Source of the DNA: Monosiga brevicollis MX1
Taxonomy: Eukaryota; Opisthokonta; Choanoflagellata; Craspedida; Salpingoecidae
NCBI RefSeq assembly: GCF_000002865.3
Contig: NW_001865045.1
Location: 91,831-155,830, forward strand
Length of the DNA: 64,000 nt
Direction: 5' to 3'
Below are positions 1 through 12,000 of the stretch, piece after piece. The notes beneath the pieces were generated by a model, which was not told the origin of the DNA, searched no databases, and saw only the letters and a list, made by a program, of their open reading frames with translations. The position numbers and the translations under genes were made by a program. Every line of letters starts with the position of its first letter. Within the stretch, counting starts at the first letter, position 1.

Positions 1-721
1 ACTTGGGCTTGCAACAGAGCGATGGTGCTGAGCATGGTCTGCGATTCCAGCTGGCATTGCAAGGCCTGTTGGGCATAACTGTCATTGACGGCGCTGAATG
101 CACTTAGGATGGCAGTGGTCACGTCGTCGCGCTTGGTGGCATCGCAGGTCACATCGCGTTGGAGGCGTTCGAGAGTGCCATTGGTGGCAAGAAGATCGCG
201 CTGCTGTTGGGCCAGGGTCGCGTTTGTTGTGCGATGAGCCTGATCAGCCGCGGCAGCGGCGGACTCGACCGTGGACCCCAAGAGGGTCAGACCGTCGGCC
301 AAGTCGCGGTCGGCTGCTGTCAGGTTGACTTGGAGATCCGCCACAGTGCCTTGCAGAGCAGAAACGTTGGCCTGAGCACCCTCAAGTTCTGCAGCCAAGG
401 GGGGCAATTGGGCATCAAGATCGGCCTGAGTCACGACGGCAGACGCAGGTGCTTCACCCTTGCGCACGGTGACCTGAGGGCCGAAAACAAAGCGAGGGGT
501 GGGGGTCAGGCGAATGCATGAGCGCCCCAGAGGCCATGCCGTTTGCCATGTCCAAGAGATTGCGACGCGGCCCGCACCTGTTTGTTGCCGTCCAAGTTGA
601 TGTTGAGATTGCCATTGACCACGTCCAGCACTGGCTCGGCCTGCGCGGCCGCCAGCCGGAAAACCACGGCACAAAGAGCCGTGATCAACAAGGTTGACCG
701 GTACCCCGATCCCTTCATCAT
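1..721 (-). CDS. Secreted coiled-coil protein, N-terminal part (runs off window)
   Basis: Two exons are visible, 721-578 and 473-1, and the frame stays open to the window edge, so the C-terminus is missing. The donor (GTGCGG) and acceptor (CCTCAG) keep phase 0. The start is one of two adjacent Met codons. It is followed by a hydrophobic stretch (LLITALCAVVFRLAAAQA) that looks like a cleavable signal peptide of about 28 residues. The second exon is Ala/Gln/Leu/Asp-rich with heptad-like spacing and a few Asn-x-Ser/Thr sites, as expected of an extracellular or lumenal coiled coil. I recognise no family. The export prediction and coiled coil are inference from composition; the splice join is well supported by frame. 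Confidence 0.6.
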
Positions 722-1330
722 GACGTCTCTTGCACCCGTTCCGGTGTCAAGTCCTATCTGCCTGCGTGTGCCCGCGTGTCCCCGTGCAGTGTGAAGGAAG
801 GACGTGCTGAACAAGCAGGCGGAGCAGCAGCAGCAGGAGGAGGAGGGCAGTCACCACTCACGATGTGTGACAACAATGAAAAAAGAATCAAAAGGACCAA
901 ATCAAGAACAAAAGATATTATTTGATGCAACAATAGGCTCACACACCACACACTGATACAACACACACACACCACGTAATAACAGCACACACACCGAAAT
1001 GTTGTACATGTAGTCTCGGAGTCTTTGTTGAATGGTGAATTTGGAGGAAGCGAGCACCGTTTGTTGTTCGATTAATGAAATTGCATGAAAATAAAGAAAA
1101 ATCATGCAAGGATGGCCACATCCAGTCGTGCTCAGCACAAGCCATGACCGTACAACTTTTCAAGCCTTTAAACCCAAGCACAGCAAGGTCGGCCTGCCAC
1201 TAAAATGACGCACGTGTCGCCGAAAATGCTCTCCAGCTTTCGACATGCCAGATGTCCGGAGAAACATGAAAAACTCAAAAAAGAAAAGAACATGTCGCAC
1301 GGCGACCAAGTTCGACACCACACCCCGTGT
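722..1330. other. Intergenic, 5' of the coiled-coil gene and 3' of EXOSC2
   Basis: No ORF here has a credible protein or splice pattern. It contains a short CA-rich stretch near 940-1000 and AT-richer sequence at 880-1110. It presumably holds the EXOSC2 3' UTR and the promoter of the upstream-window gene. No specific element recognised. Confidence 0.5.
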
Positions 1331-2833
1331 CTAAGCATGAGGGAAGCACTGCGAGTATGCACGCGCCGTAACCTCATACACCACGTCGGGTTGAAGCAAG
1401 TCCTTGACGTGATGCTCTTGAGAATCCTCATACGTGTAGACAATACTTGTCTCAAAGATGGGGCAGTGTCGGGTCGCCAAAGCCTCGATACAATTGCGCA
1501 CGCGCGCAATGCGCAGACGCATGTCGCGGTCTGGGCCCATGGCATCGGCACTGGCATCGCGACGAGTTGTGTCTTCCTCCAAGCGGGGGCCAATCCAGAT
1601 GAAGCCATTGGTACCGAGCACAACCGCCACACCACACGGCAAGACGTGCATGTGGTGCTTGGATCGTCGGATCAAGGCCGGTGAAACAGCCACAAAAGCC
1701 CCACCACCAAGTCGTCCATAACGGAGACTGCGCGTGTGCAGAGACAGCGTGCCATCCTCTTGGTAAATTTGCTGCACCTCGGCAGAGATGAGATCGCCCT
1801 CCTTGAAGAACTCTCGCATCATCAGCTCGTCCGACGCGCTCTTGCGACGCTACACATGAGAAAACAGGCCGGTGCGATGAGACTGCGTGACCGACGAGAA
1901 ACAAGGCAGCAGATCAAGCGCGCAATTAAAGGGCAAGGTGCCTACCAAGACGCCGCCGGGGAGGTTCACTGAGGAAAGCTTGAGAACACCATGCAGGCGT
2001 GATTGAATATCCACCTTCCACCGTCGTTGCGAGACCTCAACGATACGCCCAACAACGACATCACCCACTTCACCAACATAACTAAACCCACAAAGTACCA
2101 GTCGTGAGACCTTTTATAGTTCAGTCAAACGATAGCGCAATGGGATCGTTGCTTGAAAGACGAGGGCAAGGCTCAAAATGCTTACCGTGTGCGTGCGGGA
2201 CGAACGCTGACGACCTTGTTCACATGTTCTACAACCCCAGCAACCGAGGCATAGAGTACTTCATCCTCGAGGAAAGTACCGTGACCTCTGCCAAAGGCAC
2301 ACCACACCATTCAAAGTGGATGACAAAGTGAGTATTTGCAAACATTAGACGTGCAGTTGACTTCACGTGGTTTGTCAAGAGGGTGTAAAAAAAAGGCATG
2401 TGCATTCGCGAAAAGCCCGGACGTCAAAAGACGGCGAGTTTGGATACGAAGGCCTGCTTTGCTATACCATAGCTCCGTTTGCTTCGCGCGTTGAGACAAC
2501 AGACGCACGTAGCAAAAGCGTAGACCGTAGTCTACACTATGGATAAAAATTTGTGTTTCGTCTTGTATAAAATATTTTGCCTGCCCTCTCTTTTCATCGC
2601 CATACACAAGAGAATATAAAACGACTCACCGCATGAACCCAGTTTCCGATGTGATGGTTGCGCCTGGCACCACAATGTTGAGGGCCAAGCCCGGTGGTGG
2701 CCCATCTTCTCCGCGCCCGCGCTCTGCACAACAATTCACAACGGACCAGAATGAGACTCGTGTCCGTCCAAGAAGACCTCAAGCCCGACAGCAATAACTT
2801 ACCGCTTGCGAGCGTGGCAATCACCTCGGCCAT
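1331..2833 (-). CDS. EXOSC2: RNA exosome subunit RRP4 (EXOSC2)
   Basis: Five exons, 2833-2803, 2723-2630, 2287-2186, 2081-1946 and 1849-1331, join in phase to a 293-residue protein, the same length as human RRP4. RRP4 is one of the three S1/KH cap proteins of the nine-subunit exosome ring, which threads RNA to the catalytic subunits in nucleus and cytoplasm. Family signatures seen in order are [20 protein letters not shown] (N-terminal domain), [15 protein letters not shown] with RWKVDI (S1 domain), LSSVNLPGG, and GDLISAEVQ with [13 protein letters not shown]-type segment follows with [18 protein letters not shown]. The ATG at 2833 is the first in frame and gives the expected short N-terminus. 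All introns are GT-AG. Identification is firm; the least certain boundary is the first small intron. Confidence 0.95.
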
Positions 2834-3363
2834 GGTGTCTGCTGAATCCTTGCGGTCACGGTCACCGTCACAGTCGAGGCCACGGCCACGGGCCCTGACG
2901 CCGTCACGAGTACCAGCTTGTCAAGAGCGGTCAAGTGCAGGAAAATGATCAGTCGACAGTCACTGAAGCCATTAAGTCACTAAGCCGCTAAGCCACTGAA
3001 GCCACTGAAGCCACAAAGCTATTAAGAGTGTGGCCGCGTGGTAACCCACGCGTTGGGGTTGTTGAATGATGATTTTCGACAAGAGGGGGGTCTATTTACA
3101 GGGACAGGTTCCGTTCTGACCCCTTTTTAGAATTGTCAGAAGAAACTTTTGGATGTCCGCAAAAGTCGATTGGCAGCGACCGATGCATAAGAAACGATGG
3201 TCAAAATACAAACTAACAGACCAGGACGGAATAAAAAGAGAAAGCAAGTTAAGACATGGGCAATTTTAGATCCGCATATTAGCTTCATCAGGATCGGAGC
3301 ATTCCGAAGAGACTACCACTTGTGAGCAGCCTGCTCAGGGGTAGCTTTATATTCTGCAAAGAC
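2834..3363. other. Intergenic with imperfect short tandem repeats
   Basis: Holds the EXOSC2 promoter side and the 3' flank of the beta-helix gene. Around 2965-3020 there are several imperfect copies of a roughly 9-nt unit like AAGCCACTG. A GC-to-AT composition change occurs near 3060-3260. No coding evidence. Confidence 0.5.
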
Positions 3364-5724
3364 TTAGGGCAAAGCCGGACGGGTGCGGTTGTTGTTCATC
3401 CAGAGGTTGAGGACGCTCTGGTCGTAGTAGTACGGGTAAACGTCCATGTACAAGTTGCCCAGCGACTAGTCATAGAGAAGCATAAAGCCGGTGAGAGCAT
3501 GTGAAAGGTGGTGTGGCCAAACCAAAATGGACGCTCGGTGTAGGCGGCATGCGCATCGCCAATGACAGGCAGCAGCTTACATTGACGTTGTTGCCCGTGG
3601 AGATCCAAGTGGCATCAGCAAACTGATTGGTGGCGATGCCAAAGCCCTCGGCATAGTTGCAAACTGTGCCAAAGTCACAAGTACGAAAGAAGAGAAAAAA
3701 AGTCAGCAGGAGAAGCAGTCCGATAGCCAACTGGCACAACCAAGCAATACGAAAGGAAAGCAGAGATTGAGCCGCGCACGAGCACACATACTGCAGCGAA
3801 CGATGGGGGGCGAGGCCACGATGCCAGCATAGACGGCATAGTCCTGGCCACCAGCCGTAACGAAGGCGTTGCCAGTGACCATGATATCACTGCACGTGTT
3901 GTCAGTGGAGATGCCATTGGCCAAGTGGTTGACTGGGGTATTTGAGTCGCTGCTTGAGCCGGGATGACGGAAGGTGTTGCCGGTGATGACGACGCTGGTT
4001 GCACCCTCGATCAGCTTGACCATGGTCTCAAACGAGCGGGCAAAGTTGTTGCCAGTGATGGCAGTACCCACCACTTCCTATCCCAAGCATGTCCCAGACC
4101 GTGGGGGCAGATTAAGAATCCCAAGCGTGGTCAGTGCTGCCTGGGTGAGCGCCGTGGAATGCGACACCTACCCGGATGATGAGGCAGCTGTTGTGCTGCT
4201 GCAAAAAGTTGTTGTGGGAGATGACAGCGCCGTTGCAGCGGAAGAGGTCACAGCCGCTTTGAAGCTGACGGATAAAACGGTTGCCCGTAATCTTGAACAA
4301 CTCCACCGGGAAGTTAGCGCCCTCGATGACCTGAAGCTCCACCTTGATACCATAGTTGCCGCGTAGAAACTGCGTGTGATAAATCGAGCACCGGTATTCA
4401 GTTCACACCCTTTTGCCTCACGAGAGAAAAAGCATGGCTCGAATCTCAGAAAAAAAAAGATGGGGGGGGGGGAGAGGGAAGCCGGGGGCATGACCATGTG
4501 TGGAGTATAACAGACCTGGCAGTTGTTAATGTGGTAGCCAGACACTTGCATGAGCGGGGAAAACTCGTCCGGGTTGGGGGTGAGGGTAAAGATGTTGACG
4601 ACAACGCCGCGTGCACAGCCCTCAAAATGGCACTTGTCAATCAAAACGGCATCGCAGAAGCGATTGACGAGAATGCCATTGAAAGCTGGATCGGAGATGC
4701 GAGCACCGTTGAACGTGCAGGAGATAATCTTGATGGTACGGAAGACCATGTCCCAGGAAGAGACCAAGGAACAAGCAAGCCGACAGAGGACCACACATGG
4801 ACGCACACGCACACCAGCACGCAGAGAAGATGGAGAATGAGGATCGGGTAAGGGTACAGTCAAGCACGACATCAAGCGGGTCAAGTCACACACACCTCGA
4901 CATCGGCACACCCAAGGAAGCGAACGAGGGCCATCTCGGGGGGGGCTCGGTTCGTGTCCGGGTCAACGGGATCAGGGACGAGGCCTTGCTCAAACACGAG
5001 GGGATCGGCTACAAAGGTGATGTTCTCGAGCTTGACATCGTAAATTTGATTGCCTTCAAAGAAGGTGTTGTCGGGTTCAGAGGCGTAGAAGAAGACGGAA
5101 CGGCGATCGACTCCACGAATGGTGAGGCGGCTGACAAGATCGATGGTGCCGTTGAGCTCATAAACGCCTGGCAGCACGGTCAGGGTAGCGCCACGGCCTG
5201 TGGGCTTGAGGTTGTTGACGATGAGCTGTGTGATGCAGTTGTTGAGGTCGGTGTCCGTGATGATGTCCGGACCCAAGAAGGCGGGGGTATAGGGGGCAAG
5301 GGCCACGTCCGAGTAGCCTTTGCTCTTGATCGCGTATTCGACGGGACCACCCGGGTGACTGAATTTCATGAGGACATACTCGCGGGGGACAATGTCCTCG
5401 ATGGCAGTCTGCAAAGACAGGGCCGTTTGCAGTGGAACTAGAGACGGTGCCCAGCAGAAGAGCGCAGCGTGAGCCAAAACAAGGAGCAAAGGAGGGCCAG
5501 GTGGTTGGAGTGGGCAAAGACAGATGAGTTTGGGGCAGGCCGTTGTTGGATGACGCACTGATATTGCTGGGTGGCGCCGGGGGGATAAACTTGAGGATTC
5601 CGGGCCCGTCGCAGTCCCTGGGATTCTTGGAGTGCTTCGGGTGCTTGGACTCTTCGGGACGGTCGGCACCAGGGGCAGAGGTGGCCTCTTGATCGGCCTT
5701 GCTGCGTTTGGCAGGGGCAGCCAT
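3364..5724 (-). CDS. Parallel beta-helix (pectin-lyase-fold) repeat protein
   Basis: Seven exons, 5724-5559, 5437-4896, 4728-4516, 4369-4172, 4077-3792, 3663-3581 and 3465-3364, join in phase to 529 residues. The first about 55 residues are charged and Pro-rich (for example PAKRSKADQ), with no signal peptide. After that comes a right-handed beta-helix pattern: LTVLPGVYELNGTIDLVSRL, LTIRGVDRRSVFF, VKLENITFV, IISCTFNGARI, GILVNRFCDAVLIDKCHFEG, VISHNNF, AITGNNF and VVITGNTF. The periodic GN/NN turns and buried V/I strands are typical of this fold. Such proteins can be polysaccharide lyases, epimerases or binding scaffolds. I see no diagnostic catalytic motif, so no activity is assigned. The exon 3 acceptor (4729) was chosen because it restores the strand pattern with phase 0. 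An in-frame upstream Met exists at 5799. Confidence 0.8.
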
Positions 5725-6258
5725 CTTTTGCGATCCAAGATCGAGGGGGAGAGTTGGGGCAAGGAAGAAGAAGGGTGGGATGGGGTTGGCAAAAGTCACT
5801 CTTGAAGGCTCAGTGGAACAAGGTCGGAAAATGCGACTGAAACCGATTGCGGGGTGTGCACTCGCGGTGCTGCTTGATTGATTTGATTGACTGCACGGCT
5901 ATTTGTGACGGCTGCGATCGGGTGGGGGCGGGAATGGGTGGATGCGTATTTGTTTGGTGGTGTTGTTGGTGCTGCTGCTTCCCGACAGGAAAGTTTGTCC
6001 AGTGTTGCATGAGGCGCGCGCTGATGCACCGCAGAGTGCGGTTCCAACAGGGCACTTGACGGGTGCGCGCGCCAAAAACATCATCAGGCACAACAAGGAC
6101 CGAACCTGTGGTGCGTGCCTGAAGAAGATGCTGTTGTGGTTGCCTAGTGGGTGGATGGGATCTCACCTGTCCAGAGCTCGGATAGAACAGGTCGCGATGA
6201 CGACTTTCTGTATGGTCCAACGATACAAGATTGGCCCAGAGAATTTTTTTTTTTTCTT

Positions 6259-6366
<108 letters not shown>

Positions 6367-7259
6367 GCTCTCTCCAAGAACAATCTCCGTTGGCAGCGGG
6401 TTGTGCGTGTCGTCTGTGTTGGTGATGACATTGTGTTATTTTGAAGAGGTATCCACTCCATATCTGAGCGACGTGTGGGCTTCTGGTGGGATGAGTGAGT
6501 CTTATTATGGGCTCGTTATGCAGGCTCATGGCGTGGGGTCGGCTTTGTGCGTTGACAGATCGCTGATTTTGACGGTGTGATGATGACCTTAGAATGCACG
6601 AAGCACAACAACGAGGGGCGGCAGGGTGCCAAGATGCGCATGTTCCAGGCCTGGTGGTGCCGGATTGGCTGGCATTGTTGTGGCCTTTTCGTCCTGTCCA
6701 GCGCCCTGATACACGGTCCGTTGTGGCGACGAGATGGCGCGGCGTTCATTTTCATAGCAGACGGCTGGGACCAACCGACCAAGGAAGCTGGCGTCAGAAT
6801 CAAAAGTCATGACGTACTGACCTCGCGCTTCGGCCGGCACCTTTACGCGATCCTGCCGGTTGGGCCAGACCAGCGAAACATAGCTTCATCGTCGATACCG
6901 CTTGACGTTTGCGTTGCGTCGGCGGGCGGAATCTCTTACTGTGTTTGTTGGAGTAGCTGTTTGTCGTTAAGGGCCCAAGCTCGAGTTGCAGCAGCCGCTC
7001 CTGGCTCGGTCGAAGTCCAGGGTGGCGAATTTCATTGTTGTGACAAGCCATGATGCTTTCGCTACCCCGTCTTTAGTCGCGTCATACCGGAAAATTTTTG
7101 TTTTTCTGACAAATACTTTCTGACAAATACCATGCATTTCATCTGACATTATGTTTTGTCTGACACCCAATTCTAGCTAGCGTTTGGCAAGTTACGCACT
7201 GTATCTCTCGTAGTAGTTGTACTTTTCTTCTCTCTTTCTCAAACCGACCAAACCAATTC

Positions 7260-7262
<3 letters not shown>

Positions 7263-7295
<33 letters not shown>

Positions 7296-7353
7296 AAACC
7301 AATTCATCTCTCTCTCTCTCTCTCTCTCTTTTTTTTGATGTTTTTGTGCAGTT

Positions 7354-7411
<58 letters not shown>
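7263..7411. repeat. Three (CT)n blocks upstream of DCP1
   Basis: CT tracts at roughly 7263-7292, 7307-7330 and 7356-7411, separated by copies of a short AAACCAATTCA-type spacer. They end about 90 bp before the DCP1 start codon, so they lie in the promoter or 5' UTR. Confidence 0.95.
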
Positions 7412-7504
7412 ACTCTTCTTCGACGGCAGCGCCACTGGAACGATCGTTCAGGCAAGGGGCTCGGGGAGAGGTGCATACCGTACAGCAACGTCAGAAGCAG
7501 CATC

Positions 7505-8813
7505 ATGGCTGAAGACGCGACATTGAGAATGCTACAGCGGTTCGACGCAGCGGTGGAGCGTGTGCTGATCAAAGTTCCTGGCGCGTCAGTCTTTCCCTTC
7601 AACGACGCCCGGGATGGCTGGGTTGGTGCCTCTCACACGTTGCGCCCGCTCCTCCTCCTGCCCTTCAGGCTTTGCGTACTCACCTCACCTCGCATCCTTC
7701 GCCATGCGGACCACTTAGGACCACCCGTTTTGCAACGGTGCCACGTTTCTCTGCGCTCGGTATGCTGACTGCACGACCATCGTTTGCCGGTCAAGCCAAG
7801 GGCGGGCTTGCGTCGTCACGGGCTCATCAACATTTGGATTGCCTCTTTCTATTTTTTTGCAGATCTGGGGGTCGCCCACCGATTCTGATTGTGTTAAGCA
7901 ACTCGGACCAGCATGATTTCGTCTTACCCATCGACGACCAGCTGTCTTGGCAACCCGAACTTGCACAAAACTTCCTCATCTTTAGCAGCAGCGCCACAGG
8001 TCTGTTTGCAGCGCAACGCCCGGTTTGTCCCATCCGAGTGCCGGTCCCTGTGCTTTTGGACATGAGGACTAACACGTTAGAGCTCGGGTCCTCTCTGCCA
8101 CAGATAAAACACACGGCCTGTGGTCCTCAGACACCAGTGCCATGACACAGCTCCTGGACATCCTGGGCAGGTAGGTTTTGCTTGCAGGCTTGTCGGCTCG
8201 TGACCCCGCGTTCTGCATCAAGCAGCTGGCATCAGCTGGCACCAGCCGGCAATCCCACCTCGGCCGTTGATCCGGTATGCTCCACTATAGCTATGGAGGT
8301 GATGAAGCCGTCTTGAATCTGGCCAACAGCTTTGGCACACCAGCTACCCCTGCTCGATCCGCCAACGGCGGCAATCCCCTTCCTACGGCGAGCGGCGGCC
8401 AGACTGACATCATGACCCGGTATGCGGCCTGTAGCCCACTCGCTGTGGTTTGACCCCTCATTGTCAGGAGTCCCTGCTCCCCTAACATGGCGAGACCCGT
8501 CGAACCCCAACGCCTTGCCGATGCAACCAATAGTTTAATTCGAGGCATCATTCGTGGACAGTCGCAAAAGGGCCGGGCCAGCTTGTTAACGCAAGACGAG
8601 CTCAAAGGCATTATTCAGCAAACCCTGAACGATGTAAGAGCAGCACACAGCCCCAAAGCATCACACAGCCCCAAGGCACCTAGACCCAGATTGCGCGATT
8701 GCCCCATGTTTAACTCATTCCGCTATCCCGCCCTGGTCTCTTAGAATGAGAAACTTTGCTCCCTGATTCATCAGCAATATGTGCGCGAATTTCAACAAAT
8801 CCCAAAGGCTTGA
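7505..8813 (+). CDS. DCP1: mRNA decapping activator DCP1
   Basis: Seven exons, 7505-7621, 7719-7759, 7863-7999, 8104-8170, 8291-8419, 8468-8633 and 8745-8813, join in phase to 241 residues. DCP1 binds and activates the DCP2 hydrolase that removes the mRNA 5' cap in cytoplasmic P-bodies. The N-terminal half follows the DCP1 EVH1 fold: LQRFDAAVERVLIKVPGASV, a Trp, GATFLCARS, PPILIVLSN, and a GLWSSDTSAMTQLLDILG helix. The C-terminus (LLTQDELKGIIQQTLND, then LCSLIHQQYVREF) matches the DCP1 trimerisation helix. The protein is short because the Pro/Ser-rich linker of animal DCP1 is reduced to about 60 residues. The first donor is GTTGGT, which is weak, but it is the only one that keeps frame. Exon 5's acceptor is the least certain boundary. 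Confidence 0.88.
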
Positions 8814-9097
8814 TTAAGCTGCGGTCTGTCGCGTCTCTTCCCATCCTTGTTGCCATTGCCACGTCCTTGACTGTTGAACAGTTGTAGTCTCTTGCGAGTA
8901 AGACTTTTGTGTAGGGCGCTTTTTTTTTTTTTTTCCTTCTCTGTACAATTGATAGGTTAAAGAGAATATTCAAGGCACACAGCATTCATCACCACATCCT
9001 CGCGCCCACACGCGCAACACAGCTAAAACCTGCCAGTCCAAACTCATGAAGCGCAGGTTCTTTTCGACGAAAAAATTCAGCAAGACACACGGCAAAT

Positions 9098-12000
9098 TTA
9101 CGCCGTCTGATCCTCGTCGTAGTCGATGGGAGCCCGCGGAGGCCACACGGGCAGTCGATGGCTCTGGCGCGACTTGCGAGCTCGTGACAGCCGACAATCA
9201 GGATCAACGTTTTTAAGGCAATAGTGGTGAATATTGATCTGGCATCGCTTGCAGCGCAACCCCTGTCGAGAAAGGCGCGGATGAGAAAGGAGGAGGAGAA
9301 GGCCCATAAGAAGCGCATTACACCGCACATGGCGCAACACTTGGAGACGCAGGCCCATCCTCGCCGACGTACCTGACGAGCCAGCCCAGTTAACACTTCG
9401 TTGCACTCATCACACTTGGTCTCCCGCACATAGGTCTTGGTAACAAAGTCATGCTCGCCCAGACTGTAGCAGGGCACGAACCGGCGAAAGGCACCATCTG
9501 GGGTGAGAATTGATACATGCACACAACATGACAACAACACCCACATAAAGTAAATGAAAAAAATAAAACGACACGCACTCGACTTCTGAGGGCTCTGTAG
9601 ATCCGGGTCGGTCGTCTGCAGCCTGCGTCTTGGCTTGAAAGTAGACAGAGCGCCGCAAGCGTGGACTTGAGTGTGGAGAGGCCGGCTTGACCGTGACGGA
9701 GGCTGTGGACAAGGCCGATGAAACCGTGGGCGCGTTGCCAGTCTCAGCAGTCAGCATGTTGCCTTGTTTGGTACGGCGGCGACTAGAGCTGCTGCGGTTG
9801 CGGTTGCCGCTGCTGCGCGGGGAGCTCTCAGGCGGAACAGTGCCCTGCATACTGTACGGCTGATCCTCGCGAGGGTTCTGGCGCATGTATTCAAGGAGTA
9901 CAAAGTGAATGTACACGTATTGCACTGGGGTCTGAACGCTCAGGCCGCGCTGGCGCCGCGTCTTGCACACGTTGCTGAGAATATCGACCACGCCGAGTTC
10001 GTCCCACTGCTGCATGCCAATGTCAATGTTGATGAAACATCCCGTACGCCCCACGCCAGCACTGCAGTGCACGACGATAGGCCCACCCTCCTCATCAGCC
10101 ACATCGCGCGCCGTGTTGATGAACGGGAAGATGCCATCCGCTGTCTCAGGAACACCTGCCGTGACCCGCGTAAGACCATCGTCAGTGAAAGTTGGAGGGG
10201 TACATACCCACCACAGCTGAGGTGACCAGGAGGAAACAAACGACGAGTTGGCACGCAAACACACGCACGCACGCACGCACAAGTACACAAGGCACTTTTG
10301 CGCACTTTGCACACCATCCGATCCACAACGATGGGCAAGAGGTATCGTACCTTGATCGGGCCACGCGCGCCACCAGAGATGAGTGATTTCACGAATGTCA
10401 TCGTCGCCACAGCTAATCAGAAGCTTGGAAGTGACAAATTGCGGGCAAGTGTTGGTTTCAGTCTGGAGACGAATGACGTAATCTCCGTAGACCACGCTTG
10501 TGCCGACGTCCTGGGGCCAATAGCGCTCACACTTGACGGCGTTGTTCTCTACTAGATCCGTACTCATGACAATGACGTGCGTCTTGGACTCCCAGACCAT
10601 GCGCCAAAAGGCCAAAATGGTGTGTGGAAGCGGCCCCTGTGTGGCGATGTAGCGGTCCATCGCGCGGGGCCCATAACCACTGATAAAATTGGCGTTGATG
10701 TACTCGGTGCGCTCGTCATCTCCAATGCGCGGCAACAAGACCCTACAGGATAGGCAGGGTGAAGGGGATCGAGTCGGGACAAGTTGAGTTTGGGGTGGCG
10801 TTGTCATGGACAGGTTGATGCCCATGTCAGCGATTTTGGTTGGTGAAGCAGGAACAAACCGCGTGTGATTGTTGGGCAGGATGTTAAAGTAGCGATTCAA
10901 GTCTTCCGTCAAACGCGGCATGGACTCAATCGCGGGCTGCAGGTTGAGCAAAGACGCCGGATGAGTCAAAGGGAAAAGGAAGCCGGCCATTGAAGGTCAC
11001 AAAAAAGGGCCAAAGACAAACCCTGTTCTCCGGAATCTGCTCAAATTCGTGATGCAAATGCTGGGTATTTTGCAGAGCTTCAAATAGCTTTTTAAAGTCA
11101 AGTTTCTTAGAGGCCGTCAAGCGCGCCTACAGCGATGGAAGAACCATGAGCTGCCATGAGCACCAAGGGCCAGGGATGTCAAGCGCCGGGACGGGAGGCA
11201 AGGTCGAACGTACTCGGAAGCTCTTTGTCTGTCGCTCCCACTCAGCCTCCGTGGCGTTGCTGCGCCCAAAGCGTCGCGCAGATCGCGCGGAGCGACGCTT
11301 GTAAAAGGGGCTGGGTGCCAAGTCCACCCCAAGCGAGTTGCGCTTATTCTCGGGCTCGTCGAGGGTAAAGCTTGTCCCATGAGAAACGTGGCTCTTCTCC
11401 ATTTCGCCCTCTTCTTCGTCATCACTGTGCAAGGACAAGCAGGGGTGGGTTTGCGGGGAAGGGCAAGGGAAAATTTGAGAAGGCGGAGACTAGGTAGGAC
11501 GGGGCAAGCAGGACCCCAGTGGGTTTGTGTGAGCTGCGTCGTAAACAAGGGAAGCCAGGGATCACCTCGAGCTGTTTGAGACATCCCAATTTTCGTCATC
11601 GTCCTCTTCATCGTCGTCGTCTTCGTCGTCATCCGCTGCTCGTTCGTCGTTGTCATCGGTCTCGCGGTCACTGTCATCCATGTTGTCGATGCGCACCAAG
11701 GGGCGAGGCCTGAGCGGAGTGCTAGCCACGGCCCCTGCCACGGGGTCAGCCTTGAAACCGGTGACATGTTCACTACCATTGCCTTCTGCCAAATCATCCA
11801 CTTCACGATGCCCGATCATGCTATATGATGGTGTACAGTGAGGAGCGGGTTTCCGTTGAGTTATGAAAAGCAGCATTTGGGTTTTTGCGGTGGGTCATGG
11901 CAGAAGGCAATGCGATGGAGGCGCACCGTGATTTGCGCCGGTGTGTCTGCGAGCTGGCGCGGCATTTGGATACGTAGGGAATGCACTTGTAGTGGCAAAG

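Noticed and set aside
6589-7053. Possible small gene on either strand
   Set aside because: One minus-strand frame reads like protein, but no ATG-containing exon joins it in phase and no family fits. Kept only as a note in the intergenic entry.
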